This document shows, one piece after another, positions 27,422 through 35,485 of a stretch of DNA of 64,000 bases (position 1 is the stretch's first letter; each line of letters opens with the position of its first letter). A model generated the notes under the pieces. That model was not told where the DNA came from. It made no database searches and worked only from the letters and a program-made list of their open reading frames with translations. Source of the DNA: an uncultured Eubacteriales bacterium (GTDB taxonomy: Bacteria > Bacillota > Clostridia > Christensenellales > UBA1242); contig CARNVA010000001.1 of NCBI GenBank assembly GCA_949031345.1, positions 62,001 to 126,000 of the forward strand, in the 5' to 3' direction. Both the position numbers and the translations under genes were made by a program.

Positions 27422-27802
27422 ATGCCTACATTTAACCAACTTGTGAGAAAAGGTCGTAAGGATGCTAAGAAAAAATCAAAAGCTCCACTTCTTCAAGAAT
27501 GTCCACAAAAGAGAGGCGTTTGCCTTTCTGTGAAGACTGCAACTCCTAAAAAACCAAACTCAGCTCTTCGTAAGATTGCCAGAGTTAAATTTTCAAATGG
27601 TTTTGAAGGAACATGCTATATTCCTGGCGTTGGTCACAATCTTCAAGAGCACAGTGTTGTTCTTGTTCGTGGCGGAAGAGTAAAGGACTTGCCTGGTGTT
27701 CGTTATCACATTATTCGTGGAAGTCTTGATACAGCTGGCGTTCAAAACAGAAAGCAATCAAGATCTAAATACGGTGCTAAGAGACCTAAGAAATCTAAAT
27801 AA
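27422..27802 (+). CDS. rpsL: 30S ribosomal protein S12
   Basis: 126 residues, the normal length. It carries the conserved decoding-centre segment TPKKPNSALRKIARV and the later PGVRYHIIRG. ATG behind AAGGAG. First gene of the str operon (rpsL-rpsG-fusA-tuf). Confidence 0.98.
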   Translation: MPTFNQLVRKGRKDAKKKSKAPLLQECPQKRGVCLSVKTATPKKPNSALRKIARVKFSNGFEGTCYIPGVGHNLQEHSVVLVRGGRVKDLPGVRYHIIRGSLDTAGVQNRKQSRSKYGAKRPKKSK

Positions 27803-28014
27803 TTTTATTAGACTGAATTTTATAAGCACGCTTCTGCGCTTGATGCAAGGTTTCAAACATAGTCATTTCAGTAAAATTTTTATGTATTCAACCTTGCGAG
27901 CCTTGAATTGCTTGTTTCTATTCAAAATAATAGTTGAAGATTTTCAAACTTTAATTTTAATAATTAAAAAACAACATAATTTTCAGCAAATTTGCTGATA
28001 AAAGGAGAAATATT
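27803..28014 (+). promoter_or_regulatory. rpsL-rpsG spacer with stem-loops
   Basis: GCAAGGTT at 27845-27852 is an exact complement of AACCTTGC at 27890-27897, and CAGCAAATTTGCTG forms a palindrome just upstream of the rpsG ribosome binding site. In E. coli the S12-S7 spacer carries the S7 autoregulation site; a similar role here is inference. Confidence 0.35.
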
Positions 28015-28488
28015 ATGCCAAGAAGAAATAGTGCCGTAAAAAGAGAAGTTCTTCCTGATCCAATTTATAAGTCAAAAGTTGTTACTAAACTTATCAATCA
28101 AGTTATGGAATCTGGAAAAAAAGGACTTGCACAAAGAATTGTATACGGCTCATTCAACATTATCAAAGAGAAAATGGACCTCGACCCAATCGAAGTTTTC
28201 ACAACTGCTCTTGAAAATGTAAAACCTGTTCTTGAAACAAAATCAAGAAGAGTTGGTGGTGCTACTTACCAAGTGCCAATGGAAATCAGACCTGAAAGAC
28301 GCCAAACTCTTGCTATTCGCTGGATTGTAAGTTTTGCAAGAAAGAGAAGTGGTGAAAGAGGAATGGACGCTAAACTTGCAGGCGAAATCATGGACGCTTA
28401 CAACTCAACAGGCGCTTCTATTAAGAGAAGAGATGAGATGCACAGAATGGCTGAAGCAAATAAAGCATTTGCTCACTTTAAGTGGTAA
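28015..28488 (+). CDS. rpsG: 30S ribosomal protein S7
   Basis: 157 residues, typical length. Conserved start MPRRNSAVKREVLPDP and the RNA-binding RRVGGATYQVP segment. Nucleates the 30S head and in other bacteria represses its own operon. ATG behind AAAGGAG. Confidence 0.98.
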   Translation: MPRRNSAVKREVLPDPIYKSKVVTKLINQVMESGKKGLAQRIVYGSFNIIKEKMDLDPIEVFTTALENVKPVLETKSRRVGGATYQVPMEIRPERRQTLAIRWIVSFARKRSGERGMDAKLAGEIMDAYNSTGASIKRRDEMHRMAEANKAFAHFKW

Positions 28489-28624
28489 GTTGCTTTGCAT
28501 CGCTATAAGCAAAAAGTAAAGCAAACTAGGTTTGCAATTGATTTTAATTAAAAAAACAAATTTTTGCTTAAAAAAACAAAAAAATGTCAATATTTAACTG
28601 TTGACAAGATGAGAGGTAAAAATT

Positions 28625-28906
28625 ATGAGCTCTTATAAAGGAATTGATGATTTTGTAGCATCTGCAAAATCACTTAAACTTGCAACTCAAACGCTGCAAG
28701 AACAAAATCGAGAATTTTATGGTGCTTTAAATGGGCTCGATCGCATTTTAAGTAATACTGAAAAGGCGATTGACCGAATGGCTTCTCGTAAAGAAAGTGG
28801 ATTTTTGGGTTTTGTGAAAAAACTTAATCCGGCCCGCTTATTCAATAAAATTTTTAAAAGAAACAAATCAAAAGAAATTGATATAGAAGATATTTTAATT
28901 TTCTAA
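28625..28906 (+). CDS. Hypothetical 93-residue protein inside the str operon
   Basis: Start ATG behind GAGAGG. A helical N-terminal half (LQEQNREFYGALNGLDRILSNTEKAIDRM) suggests a coiled coil; then a basic, amphipathic segment (GFVKKLNPARLFNKIFKRNKSK) and an acidic end. No membrane segment or known motif. Its place between rpsG and fusA is not the usual gene order. It is preceded by an inverted repeat TGTCAA/TTGACA (28585-28606). Unknown function. Confidence 0.7.
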   Translation: MSSYKGIDDFVASAKSLKLATQTLQEQNREFYGALNGLDRILSNTEKAIDRMASRKESGFLGFVKKLNPARLFNKIFKRNKSKEIDIEDILIF

Positions 28907-28985
28907 ATTATCACAAATATTGTTTCAAAAATTCGCGGTTTTCTTTTCCGCTTTATTAAAAAAGAAAATAAAAAAGGAGAAAAAT

Positions 28986-31058
28986 ATGTCAGAAAATCTA
29001 GAAATGACTAGAAATGTCGGTATCATGGCTCACATTGACGCTGGTAAGACAACCACTACAGAAAGAATTCTTTTCTATACTGGTAAAAGTCACAAAATTG
29101 GCGAAGTGCACGATGGCGCTGCCACAATGGACTGGATGGCTCAAGAGCAAGAGCGTGGTATCACAATTACTTCTGCTTGTACTACTTGTTCATGGAAGGG
29201 ACATAAAATCAACATTATTGATACCCCAGGACACGTTGACTTCACTATTGAAGTAGAGCGTTCACTTAAGGTGCTTGATGGCACTGTTCTTGTTTTGTCT
29301 GCTCGTGACAAGGTTCAACCTCAAACTGAAACAGTTTGGAGACAGGCGACAAAATATCATGTTCCTGCAATCATCTATGTAAACAAAATGGATAGAGATG
29401 CAGCTGACTTCTTTGCTTGTGTTGAATCCATCGAAAGAAGACTTAAAACAAAAGCTCTTCCAATTCAAATGCCAATAGGGGAAGCGGATACATTCTCAGG
29501 AATTATTGACCTTCTTACTATGAAAGCTGAAATTTATAAAGACGATATGGGCACTCAAATTGAGATTACCGATATCCCTGCAGACCTTAAAGATAAGGCT
29601 GAAGCTTTAAGAAATGACCTTGTTGAAAAGGTTGTTGAAACTGATGACGCCCTTCTTGAGAGATATTTTGCAGGTGAAGAAATCTCAATTGACGAACTCA
29701 AAAAAGCAATCAGAATTGCAACAATCAAAAAGATTTTCACACCTGTTCTTTGTGGATCATCTTACAAAAACAAAGGTGTTCAAATGCTTCTTGATGCAAT
29801 GGTTGAATATCTTCCATCTCCACTTGATATTCCTGCAATTAAGGGTATAAACCCAGACACTGAGAAAGAAGAAGAAAGACTTGCTGATGAGTCAGCTCCA
29901 TTTGCTGGACTTGCTTTCAAATTTATGACTGATCCATTTGTTGGTGGTCTCACATTCTTCAGAGTTTATTCTGGAAAACTTACTGCTGGCTCATATGTTT
30001 ACAACTCAAACACTGGTAAAAACGAAAGAGTTGGTCGTCTTATCAGAATGCACTCAAACAACCGTACAGAAATCACTGAGGTTGGTGCAGGTGATATTGC
30101 TGCAATCGTTGGTCTTAAAGATACAATCACAGGACACACTCTTTGTGATGAAAAACATCCAATTCAACTCGAAAGCATGGAATTCCCAGAGCCTGTTATT
30201 CAACTTGCTATTGAGCCTAAAACTAAAGATATGCAAGAAAAAATGGCTCTCGCTCTTGCAAAACTTATGAGAGAAGACCCATCTTTCAGAGTTACAACAA
30301 ACCAAGAAACTGGACAAACTCTTATCGCTGGTATGGGTGAGCTTCACCTTGAAATCATTGTTGACAGACTTTTGAGAGAATTTAAAGTAGAAGCTACTGT
30401 TGGAAAACCACAAGTTTCTTACCGTGAAGCAATCAAGAAAGCTGTTCGCTGCGAAGGTAAATTCATTCGTCAGAGTGGTGGTAAAGGTCAATATGGTCAT
30501 GCTGTTATTGATATGGAGCCACTTCCAGCTGGATCTGGTTATGAGTTTATTGACAAGACTGTTGGTGGCTCTGTTCCTAAGGAATATATCCAACCAATCA
30601 ATGTTGGTATTCAAGAAGCAAGAATGAATGGTGTTCTTGCTGGTTATGAAACTGTTGACTTCAGAGTTACTCTTGTAGACGGCTCTTACCATGAAGTTGA
30701 CTCTTCTGAAATGGCGTTCAAAATTGCTGGCTCAATGGCATTCCAAGATGGTGCTAAGAAAGCTGACCCAGTAATCTTAGAGCCAATTATGAAAGTTACT
30801 GTTGAAGTGCCTGATGAATACCTTGGCACTGTTATGGGCAACCTTACATCTCGTCGTGGTATGCTTACAGGAAACGAATCTTCTGCCGGCATTCAAATTG
30901 TTAATGCAGAAGTGCCTCTTGCTGAAATGTTTGGTTATGCAACTGACCTTCGTTCTCAAACACAGGGCAGAGGAAATTATGTAATGGAACCTCTTAGATA
31001 TCAAGAAGTGCCTAAGTCAATCGCTCAAACTATTATGGGTGAGAGAGCAAAAGACTAA
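28986..31058 (+). CDS. fusA: Elongation factor G
   Basis: Translocase GTPase of translation. The start is placed at 28986 because AAGGAG precedes it and the product then begins MSENLEMTRNVGIMAHIDAGKTTTTERIL as usual; the frame is open further upstream. G motifs AHIDAGKT, DTPGHVDF and NKMD are present. 690 residues is normal. Confidence 0.98.
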   Translation: MSENLEMTRNVGIMAHIDAGKTTTTERILFYTGKSHKIGEVHDGAATMDWMAQEQERGITITSACTTCSWKGHKINIIDTPGHVDFTIEVERSLKVLDGTVLVLSARDKVQPQTETVWRQATKYHVPAIIYVNKMDRDAADFFACVESIERRLKTKALPIQMPIGEADTFSGIIDLLTMKAEIYKDDMGTQIEITDIPADLKDKAEALRNDLVEKVVETDDALLERYFAGEEISIDELKKAIRIATIKKIFTPVLCGSSYKNKGVQMLLDAMVEYLPSPLDIPAIKGINPDTEKEEERLADESAPFAGLAFKFMTDPFVGGLTFFRVYSGKLTAGSYVYNSNTGKNERVGRLIRMHSNNRTEITEVGAGDIAAIVGLKDTITGHTLCDEKHPIQLESMEFPEPVIQLAIEPKTKDMQEKMALALAKLMREDPSFRVTTNQETGQTLIAGMGELHLEIIVDRLLREFKVEATVGKPQVSYREAIKKAVRCEGKFIRQSGGKGQYGHAVIDMEPLPAGSGYEFIDKTVGGSVPKEYIQPINVGIQEARMNGVLAGYETVDFRVTLVDGSYHEVDSSEMAFKIAGSMAFQDGAKKADPVILEPIMKVTVEVPDEYLGTVMGNLTSRRGMLTGNESSAGIQIVNAEVPLAEMFGYATDLRSQTQGRGNYVMEPLRYQEVPKSIAQTIMGERAKD

Positions 31059-31061
31059 AGA

Positions 31062-31187
31062 GTTGGGGAGGCACCAAACGGCAATTTTGGGTTTTAACTT
31101 ATATAATAAATTAAAATCCAAAATCGAACGCTGACACGACAAACATAGTTTGCCTAACAGCTGTCCGTTCGGTTCCCCATCCCAATC
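31062..31187 (+). ncRNA. Candidate structured RNA with three-way junction
   Basis: Directly after fusA. Closing stem ACCAAACGG (31073-31081) with CCGTTCGGT (31165-31173), one mismatch, extended by GGGG with CCCC or by TTGGG with CCCAA. Inside are a 14-base stem ATTTTGGGTTTTAA (31084-31097) with its partner at 31111-31124, and a second hairpin GCTG/CAGC enclosing CAAAC-ATA-GTTTG (31130-31161). No T run follows. I do not recognise a known RNA family. It may be part of the fusA-tuf transcript or a separate RNA. Confidence 0.45.
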
Positions 31188-31581
31188 TCCCTCCATTCAT
31201 AAAGACAGCTTACGCTGGTTGAAGATGCGTGAGGGAACGATGCGATTTTAAAGTAGAAAAATTTTACTTTTGAATATTTTGTAGCTGATAACAATATGAG
31301 TTTTCCTTATTGATAAATATAGTGTAAGTGCAACATATTGTTTGCAAGCACTGTTTTTGATATTTCTTCCTTATAACATAAGGGGAATCGCGAGGAAGGG
31401 TTGAATGGACAGCTTACGGTTTTTGTTTACAAAGCGTGCTGGCGTAATTTCAAATGGTAAATTATAATAAAATTGAAGATTTGAAATTTCTGTTTGATGT
31501 GTTCCAAGTGAAATTTAAGTTAAAGTACACCGAAGCGGGCGTGGTAGCCCTAAAAAACTAAAAAATTCTTGCAAAATCATT

Positions 31582-31609
31582 TTGCAAAACTTAAAAAGTA
31601 TGCTAAAAT
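31582..31609 (+). promoter_or_regulatory. Promoter of tuf
   Basis: TTGCAA, 16 bases, TAAAAT with TGC before the -10 box. The -35 box lies within the palindrome TTGCAAAATCATTTTGCAA and the -10 box within ATGCTAAAATAGCAT. Confidence 0.6.
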
Positions 31610-31643
31610 AGCATTAGTAATTTAAAAAAGGAGATTATTAAAT

Positions 31644-32831
31644 ATGGCAGAAGCTTATGTTAGATCTAAGCCACACGTTAACGTTGGTACTATCGGACAC
31701 GTTGACCATGGTAAGACTACTCTTACAGCCGCAATTACATTTATGTACGGCACTCAAAAAATGAAATATGACGAAATCGACAAAGCCCCAGAAGAAAAGG
31801 CTAGAGGTATTACAATCAATACTTCTCACGTAGAATACGAAACTGCTAGTCGTCACTACGCTCACGTAGACTGCCCAGGACACGCTGACTACGTTAAAAA
31901 CATGATTACTGGTGCAGCTCAAATGGACGGAGCTATCCTCGTTGTCGCTGCAACTGATGGTCCAATGCCTCAAACTAGAGAGCACATCCTTCTTGCAAGA
32001 CAAGTTGGTGTTCCATACATTATCGTTTTCATGAACAAAACTGATCAAGTTGACGATCCAGAACTTCTTGAACTCGTTGAAATGGAAATTCGTGACCTTC
32101 TTAATGCTTACGACTTCCCAGGAGACACAACTCCAATCATCAAAGGCTCAGCTCTTAAAGCTCTCGAAGCTGCTCAAGCTGGCAAAACTGATGACGCAGC
32201 ATGCGCTTGCATTAGAGAACTTGCTGAAGCTCTTGACTCTTATATCCCAGAGCCAGAAAGAGCAACTGACAAACCTTTCCTTATGCCTGTTGAAGATGTA
32301 TTCACTATCACTGGTCGTGGTACTGTTGCAACTGGTAGAGTTGAGCGTGGTCAAGTTAAAGTTGGTGACACTGTAGAACTCGTTGGTCTTGGCGAATCTA
32401 GACAAACAGTTGTTACAGGCGTTGAAATGTTCCATAAGTCACTCGATGCAGCTATCGCTGGTGACAATGCTGGTCTTCTTCTTCGTGGTATTCAAAGAAC
32501 TGAAATCGAAAGAGGTCAAGTACTTTGCAAACCTGGCACAATTCACCCACATACTCACTTCACAGCTGAAGTTTATGTTCTTAAGAAAGAGGAAGGTGGC
32601 CGTCATACTCCATTCTTCAATGGTTATAGACCACAATTCTATTTCAGAACAACTGACGTTACTGGCGTAGTTGAACTTGAGAAGGGCGTAGAAATGGTTA
32701 TGCCTGGTGACCACATCAACATGACTATCACTCTTAACAAGCCTGTAGCTATCGAGCCAGGACTTCGTTTCGCTATCCGTGAAGGTGGCAGAACAGTTGG
32801 CTCTGGTGTAGTTTCTACAGTTATTGAATAA
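31644..32831 (+). CDS. tuf: Elongation factor Tu
   Basis: Delivers aminoacyl-tRNA to the ribosome. 395 residues with GHVDHGKTT, DCPGHADY, a NKTD in place of the common NKCD/NKVD, and RGITI effector region. Codon use is more C-ending than in neighbours, as expected for high expression. ATG behind AAAGGAG. It has its own promoter in addition to any read-through from fusA. Confidence 0.98.
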   Translation: MAEAYVRSKPHVNVGTIGHVDHGKTTLTAAITFMYGTQKMKYDEIDKAPEEKARGITINTSHVEYETASRHYAHVDCPGHADYVKNMITGAAQMDGAILVVAATDGPMPQTREHILLARQVGVPYIIVFMNKTDQVDDPELLELVEMEIRDLLNAYDFPGDTTPIIKGSALKALEAAQAGKTDDAACACIRELAEALDSYIPEPERATDKPFLMPVEDVFTITGRGTVATGRVERGQVKVGDTVELVGLGESRQTVVTGVEMFHKSLDAAIAGDNAGLLLRGIQRTEIERGQVLCKPGTIHPHTHFTAEVYVLKKEEGGRHTPFFNGYRPQFYFRTTDVTGVVELEKGVEMVMPGDHINMTITLNKPVAIEPGLRFAIREGGRTVGSGVVSTVIE

Positions 32832-32854
32832 GATTGAAAAATTTTATTGATAAA

Positions 32855-32887
32855 TAAAAAGCAGTGTATTTAAGCACTGCTTTTTTT
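32855..32887 (+). terminator. Terminator after tuf
   Basis: AAAAAGCAGTG, 8-base loop, CACTGCTTTTT with more T residues: a perfect 11-base stem. Confidence 0.9.
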
Positions 32888-32950
32888 GTGCTTAATACAT
32901 TTAAAAAGAATATGATTTTTTGTCAATTTTTAAAAATAATATAAAAATGC

Positions 32951-32976
32951 TTGACATTTTCTGGGGGGGGTAAAAT
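32951..32976 (+). promoter_or_regulatory. Possible phase-variable promoter with G8 spacer
   Basis: TTGACA and TAAAAT are separated by 14 bases that include a run of eight G residues. Three additional G residues would give the optimal 17-base spacing. The promoter points at the small membrane-protein locus. Confidence 0.35.
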
Positions 32977-33055
32977 AAATAATGAAATTTTATCTCGTCA
33001 AATAATGCTTGCTTGGGGTTGCTTAATGGGGGGAATATGTAAGGGAGGTTATATT

Positions 33056-33338
33056 ATGAAAAAAAAACAATAAAAGAGCTGGTAAATTTTTGAATGTAAT
33101 TATTATTGTTTCAATGATCAAATTCTTTTTATTAACTGTTTTTATGATTTTTGCTTTTTGTTATTTAATATTTGGAGAGTATATAAGTGGTGCAAAGCAA
33201 ACTATTATAGTTGTTTTGTCATTTTTGTATGCTATTTTTTCAAACTATAGCTTAGTTTATGTGCTTTTTGTAATTAAAGAGAATAAAGATAGTATTGAAT
33301 ATTTAGAAGATGAGTTGCTTGACGAAGATGAAATTTAA
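33056..33338 (+). CDS. Small membrane protein, reading frame broken at an A9 run
   Basis: An ATG at 33056 behind GGGAGG reads only five codons (MKKKQ) before a stop. Removing one A from the nine-A run just after the start gives a continuous 93-residue protein beginning MKKNNKRAGKFL and continuing into the open frame at 33090-33338, with two hydrophobic segments and an acidic end (DELLDEDEI). Either the gene is switched off or on by slippage, or transcriptional slippage restores the frame, or this is a homopolymer error or recent mutation. No family is recognised. Confidence 0.5.
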
Positions 33339-33415
33339 ATATTGAATGTAATTTCTATTATTTGACTTCTTTAATGATGGCTTATTTAAAAACTTAGAGA
33401 TTGAAGGGAGTTATT

Positions 33416-33446
33416 AAAAAACACAGACTTTTTGTCTGTGTTTTTT
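33416..33446 (+). terminator. Bidirectional terminator
   Basis: AAAAAACACAGAC, loop TTTTT, GTCTGTGTTTTTT. It serves the small membrane-protein locus on the plus strand and the leucine-rich-repeat gene on the minus strand. Confidence 0.85.
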
Positions 33447-33448
33447 GT

Positions 33449-35287
33449 TTATTTTATTATTTTGAAATTGTAATATTCTCCGTTGAGAGTTTTAGTGAAT
33501 TTTGTTGTATTATGAAAGAAGGCGTTCTCAGCATTTGTATCAACTATGTTTTTTGCAACCTTGATTGTGTTAAGTCTTGGTGTAGCTTGTGGGAGGGTTG
33601 TAAAAGCGTTGTATACTTTTTCGCTGTCAATTATGAGGGTGAGTATTCTTGCATCATAAAGTGCGTCCCAGCTGAATTGTTTGACACCTTCTGTAATTGT
33701 GAAGCTGTCACAATTGAGTCCTCTGAAGGCTTGGCTTTCAATTATGTCTACGCTGTATGGAAGCTCTACTTTAGTGATTTTCGACATTGCGAAGGCGCCA
33801 AGTCCGATACTCTTTATATGTGAAGCATTTTTTAAAGATACTTCAGAAACATTTGTAACACAGAAAGCTTGTTTGCCTATTTCGCTTATTCCAAGACCGA
33901 ATTTTACTGTAGTCAAATTTTCGCAGAACATGAAAGCACTTTCGCCTACAATCTGAATAAGGTTGAGGTTGATACTGGTTAAGTTTGAACAAGAATAAAA
34001 GGCATGATCATAGATATTAACAACTTGTTCTAGGTTTATGTCAGTTAATTTACTGCAGTATGCAAAGGCGTCGATGCCAATAAATTTTACAGTTTTAGGA
34101 AGGGTAACAGTTGTTATATTTTTGCAATTATAGAATGCGCCTGGTTGAATATAGTTTGTAGTTGCAGGAATATTGAGTGTCCCACTTGGATGAACGCCAT
34201 TTATATATAATTTTCCATAAATGGCAGGGTTTGAACAGATATTTGTAAATTGAACTTTTAAATATTGTTCTAAACTGCCTTCATAAAAGAAATTATCAAG
34301 GAAGGTAAAGCCGCGAAAAGTATTTGCTTTTATCGATTTTACATCAGAGGAAAGGGTAAGTTGGTCAATTTTAACATTATTTACATAAAACTCTGTTTCT
34401 GTATTCTTGTAATCTGCACTGCCTAAATTATTAAGGAGTGGGGTTGAAGCATGATTTGCAAAGTTTATTTCAATCCAGTCGTTTAAGCTTCCATCAAAGT
34501 ATACATTATCAATAATTAAAACATTTTCAAAGACATCATTTCCGAAATTTTTTACATTTTTCCCAAAGCGGAAGTTTGTGATATGGTCATGTCTGAAGGC
34601 TTCGTCGGCAATAGTTGTTATTGTTTTTCCTTCAATTTTTTCTGGAATGGTGATATCTGTTAAATTCAAGCCTGCATACATTGAAAGAGAGGTGATTGTT
34701 GTGCCATCTTCTGAAAGATTGAAGTTTGCTTCAAATTTTGGATAGTAATGCACTGTATCTCGAGGAAAAGTGAAGGTTATTGTTTGATCTGGGATAATTA
34801 AGCTGTCAAGCTTTTCGTTGTCTGACCAGCCAATGAAGGTATAGCCAGCCTTAACAGGTTTTTGTAAAGTGAAGCCTTGATTTAGTGGCATTTCGGTTGG
34901 GTTTGGGTTTGTAGTCCATTCATCTGTGTGATAATCAATTTGCACTTTAAAGTTTTTATCTTCAGTTTTATTGAAAATTGCTGAAATATCTATATTTCTG
35001 TTTGGCATGGTGAAATAACTGGTGGTTGTTTCATTGCCGTCAATTACATAATGGTCAAATTCATAGCCATCCTCTGCAAAATAGTAAAGAAAAACAGATA
35101 CGCCGGCTTCAGCTTTGGTTATGCCTTTTGCTTGGTTGCTTGAACCGTCTAGAGAGGCTTTAACGCTTCCGCCTTCGCAAATAACCATGTTTAAGTGATA
35201 TTGTTCTGGCTTGCAGGCGGTGAGTAAAAAGGTGCCTGGCAGGATAAGACAAAATGCCAAAATCAACATTAAAAGCTTTCTTTTCAT
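33449..35287 (-). CDS. BspA-like leucine-rich repeat surface lipoprotein
   Basis: 612 residues from the ATG at 35287 (GAGG 6 bases before; the open frame extends 12 codons further). Signal segment with lipobox LLTAC (Cys 25). Then an InlB-like repeat with a GYEFDHYVIDG pattern (about 40-90), a second beta repeat with GYTFIGWSDN (about 100-190), then several leucine-rich repeats of the BspA/LRR_5 type (IGIDAFAYCSKLTDI, YDHAFYSCSNLTSI, GESAFMFCENLTTV). Such proteins sit on the cell surface and bind host or cell-wall ligands. Single-gene unit, ended by the terminator at 33416. Confidence 0.88.
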   Translation of the reverse strand: MKRKLLMLILAFCLILPGTFLLTACKPEQYHLNMVICEGGSVKASLDGSSNQAKGITKAEAGVSVFLYYFAEDGYEFDHYVIDGNETTTSYFTMPNRNIDISAIFNKTEDKNFKVQIDYHTDEWTTNPNPTEMPLNQGFTLQKPVKAGYTFIGWSDNEKLDSLIIPDQTITFTFPRDTVHYYPKFEANFNLSEDGTTITSLSMYAGLNLTDITIPEKIEGKTITTIADEAFRHDHITNFRFGKNVKNFGNDVFENVLIIDNVYFDGSLNDWIEINFANHASTPLLNNLGSADYKNTETEFYVNNVKIDQLTLSSDVKSIKANTFRGFTFLDNFFYEGSLEQYLKVQFTNICSNPAIYGKLYINGVHPSGTLNIPATTNYIQPGAFYNCKNITTVTLPKTVKFIGIDAFAYCSKLTDINLEQVVNIYDHAFYSCSNLTSINLNLIQIVGESAFMFCENLTTVKFGLGISEIGKQAFCVTNVSEVSLKNASHIKSIGLGAFAMSKITKVELPYSVDIIESQAFRGLNCDSFTITEGVKQFSWDALYDARILTLIIDSEKVYNAFTTLPQATPRLNTIKVAKNIVDTNAENAFFHNTTKFTKTLNGEYYNFKIIK

Positions 35288-35307
35288 ATATACCTCGCTA
35301 AAAAAAA

Positions 35308-35313
35308 AGTATA
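35308..35313 (-). promoter_or_regulatory. Extended -10 box of the leucine-rich repeat gene
   Basis: TATACT with TGT in front on the minus strand; no good -35 box. Confidence 0.35.
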
Positions 35314-35450
35314 ACACAAACAAGCTTATTTTTAAAGGTTTTTTGAAGATTATTTTGAATTAAGATATATATTTTTTTGCAAGATAAAAACCTCTTATTG
35401 TTTTATCTAGTAAGAGCTTTTGTTAATATTAAAATTTTTTCACGCAAGCA

Positions 35451-35479
35451 TTGACTTTTCATTTTTTTTAATTTATAAT
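35451..35479 (+). promoter_or_regulatory. Promoter of the HD/RelA-SpoT pair, predicted leaderless
   Basis: TTGACT, 17 bases, TATAAT. The -10 box ends 6 bases before the ATG at 35486, and no Shine-Dalgarno sequence is present. Confidence 0.6.
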
Positions 35480-35485
35480 TAAAGT

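Larger units (their letters stand above)
31059..31643 (+). other. 585-base non-coding spacer between fusA and tuf, rich in inverted repeats
   Basis: No convincing coding frame on either strand. It holds a candidate folded RNA at 31062-31187, an 11-base direct repeat GACAGCTTACG (31204 and 31408), a hairpin AGTGC/GCACT followed by GTTTTT (31327-31357), CCTTAT-AAC-ATAAGG (around 31370), AATTTCAAAT/ATTTGAAATT (31446-31488) and, at the end, the tuf promoter inside small palindromes. Confidence 0.6.

Noticed and set aside
27214..27435. 73-codon frame across the rpsL leader
   Set aside because: GTG start without a binding site, odd composition, and it overlaps the rpsL start; the region is better explained as structured leader RNA.
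31059..31643. tRNA, tmRNA, RNase P or 6S RNA gene in the fusA-tuf spacer
   Set aside because: I looked for the T-loop, CCA end and the conserved RNase P and tmRNA motifs and found none; only a generic folded RNA can be supported.
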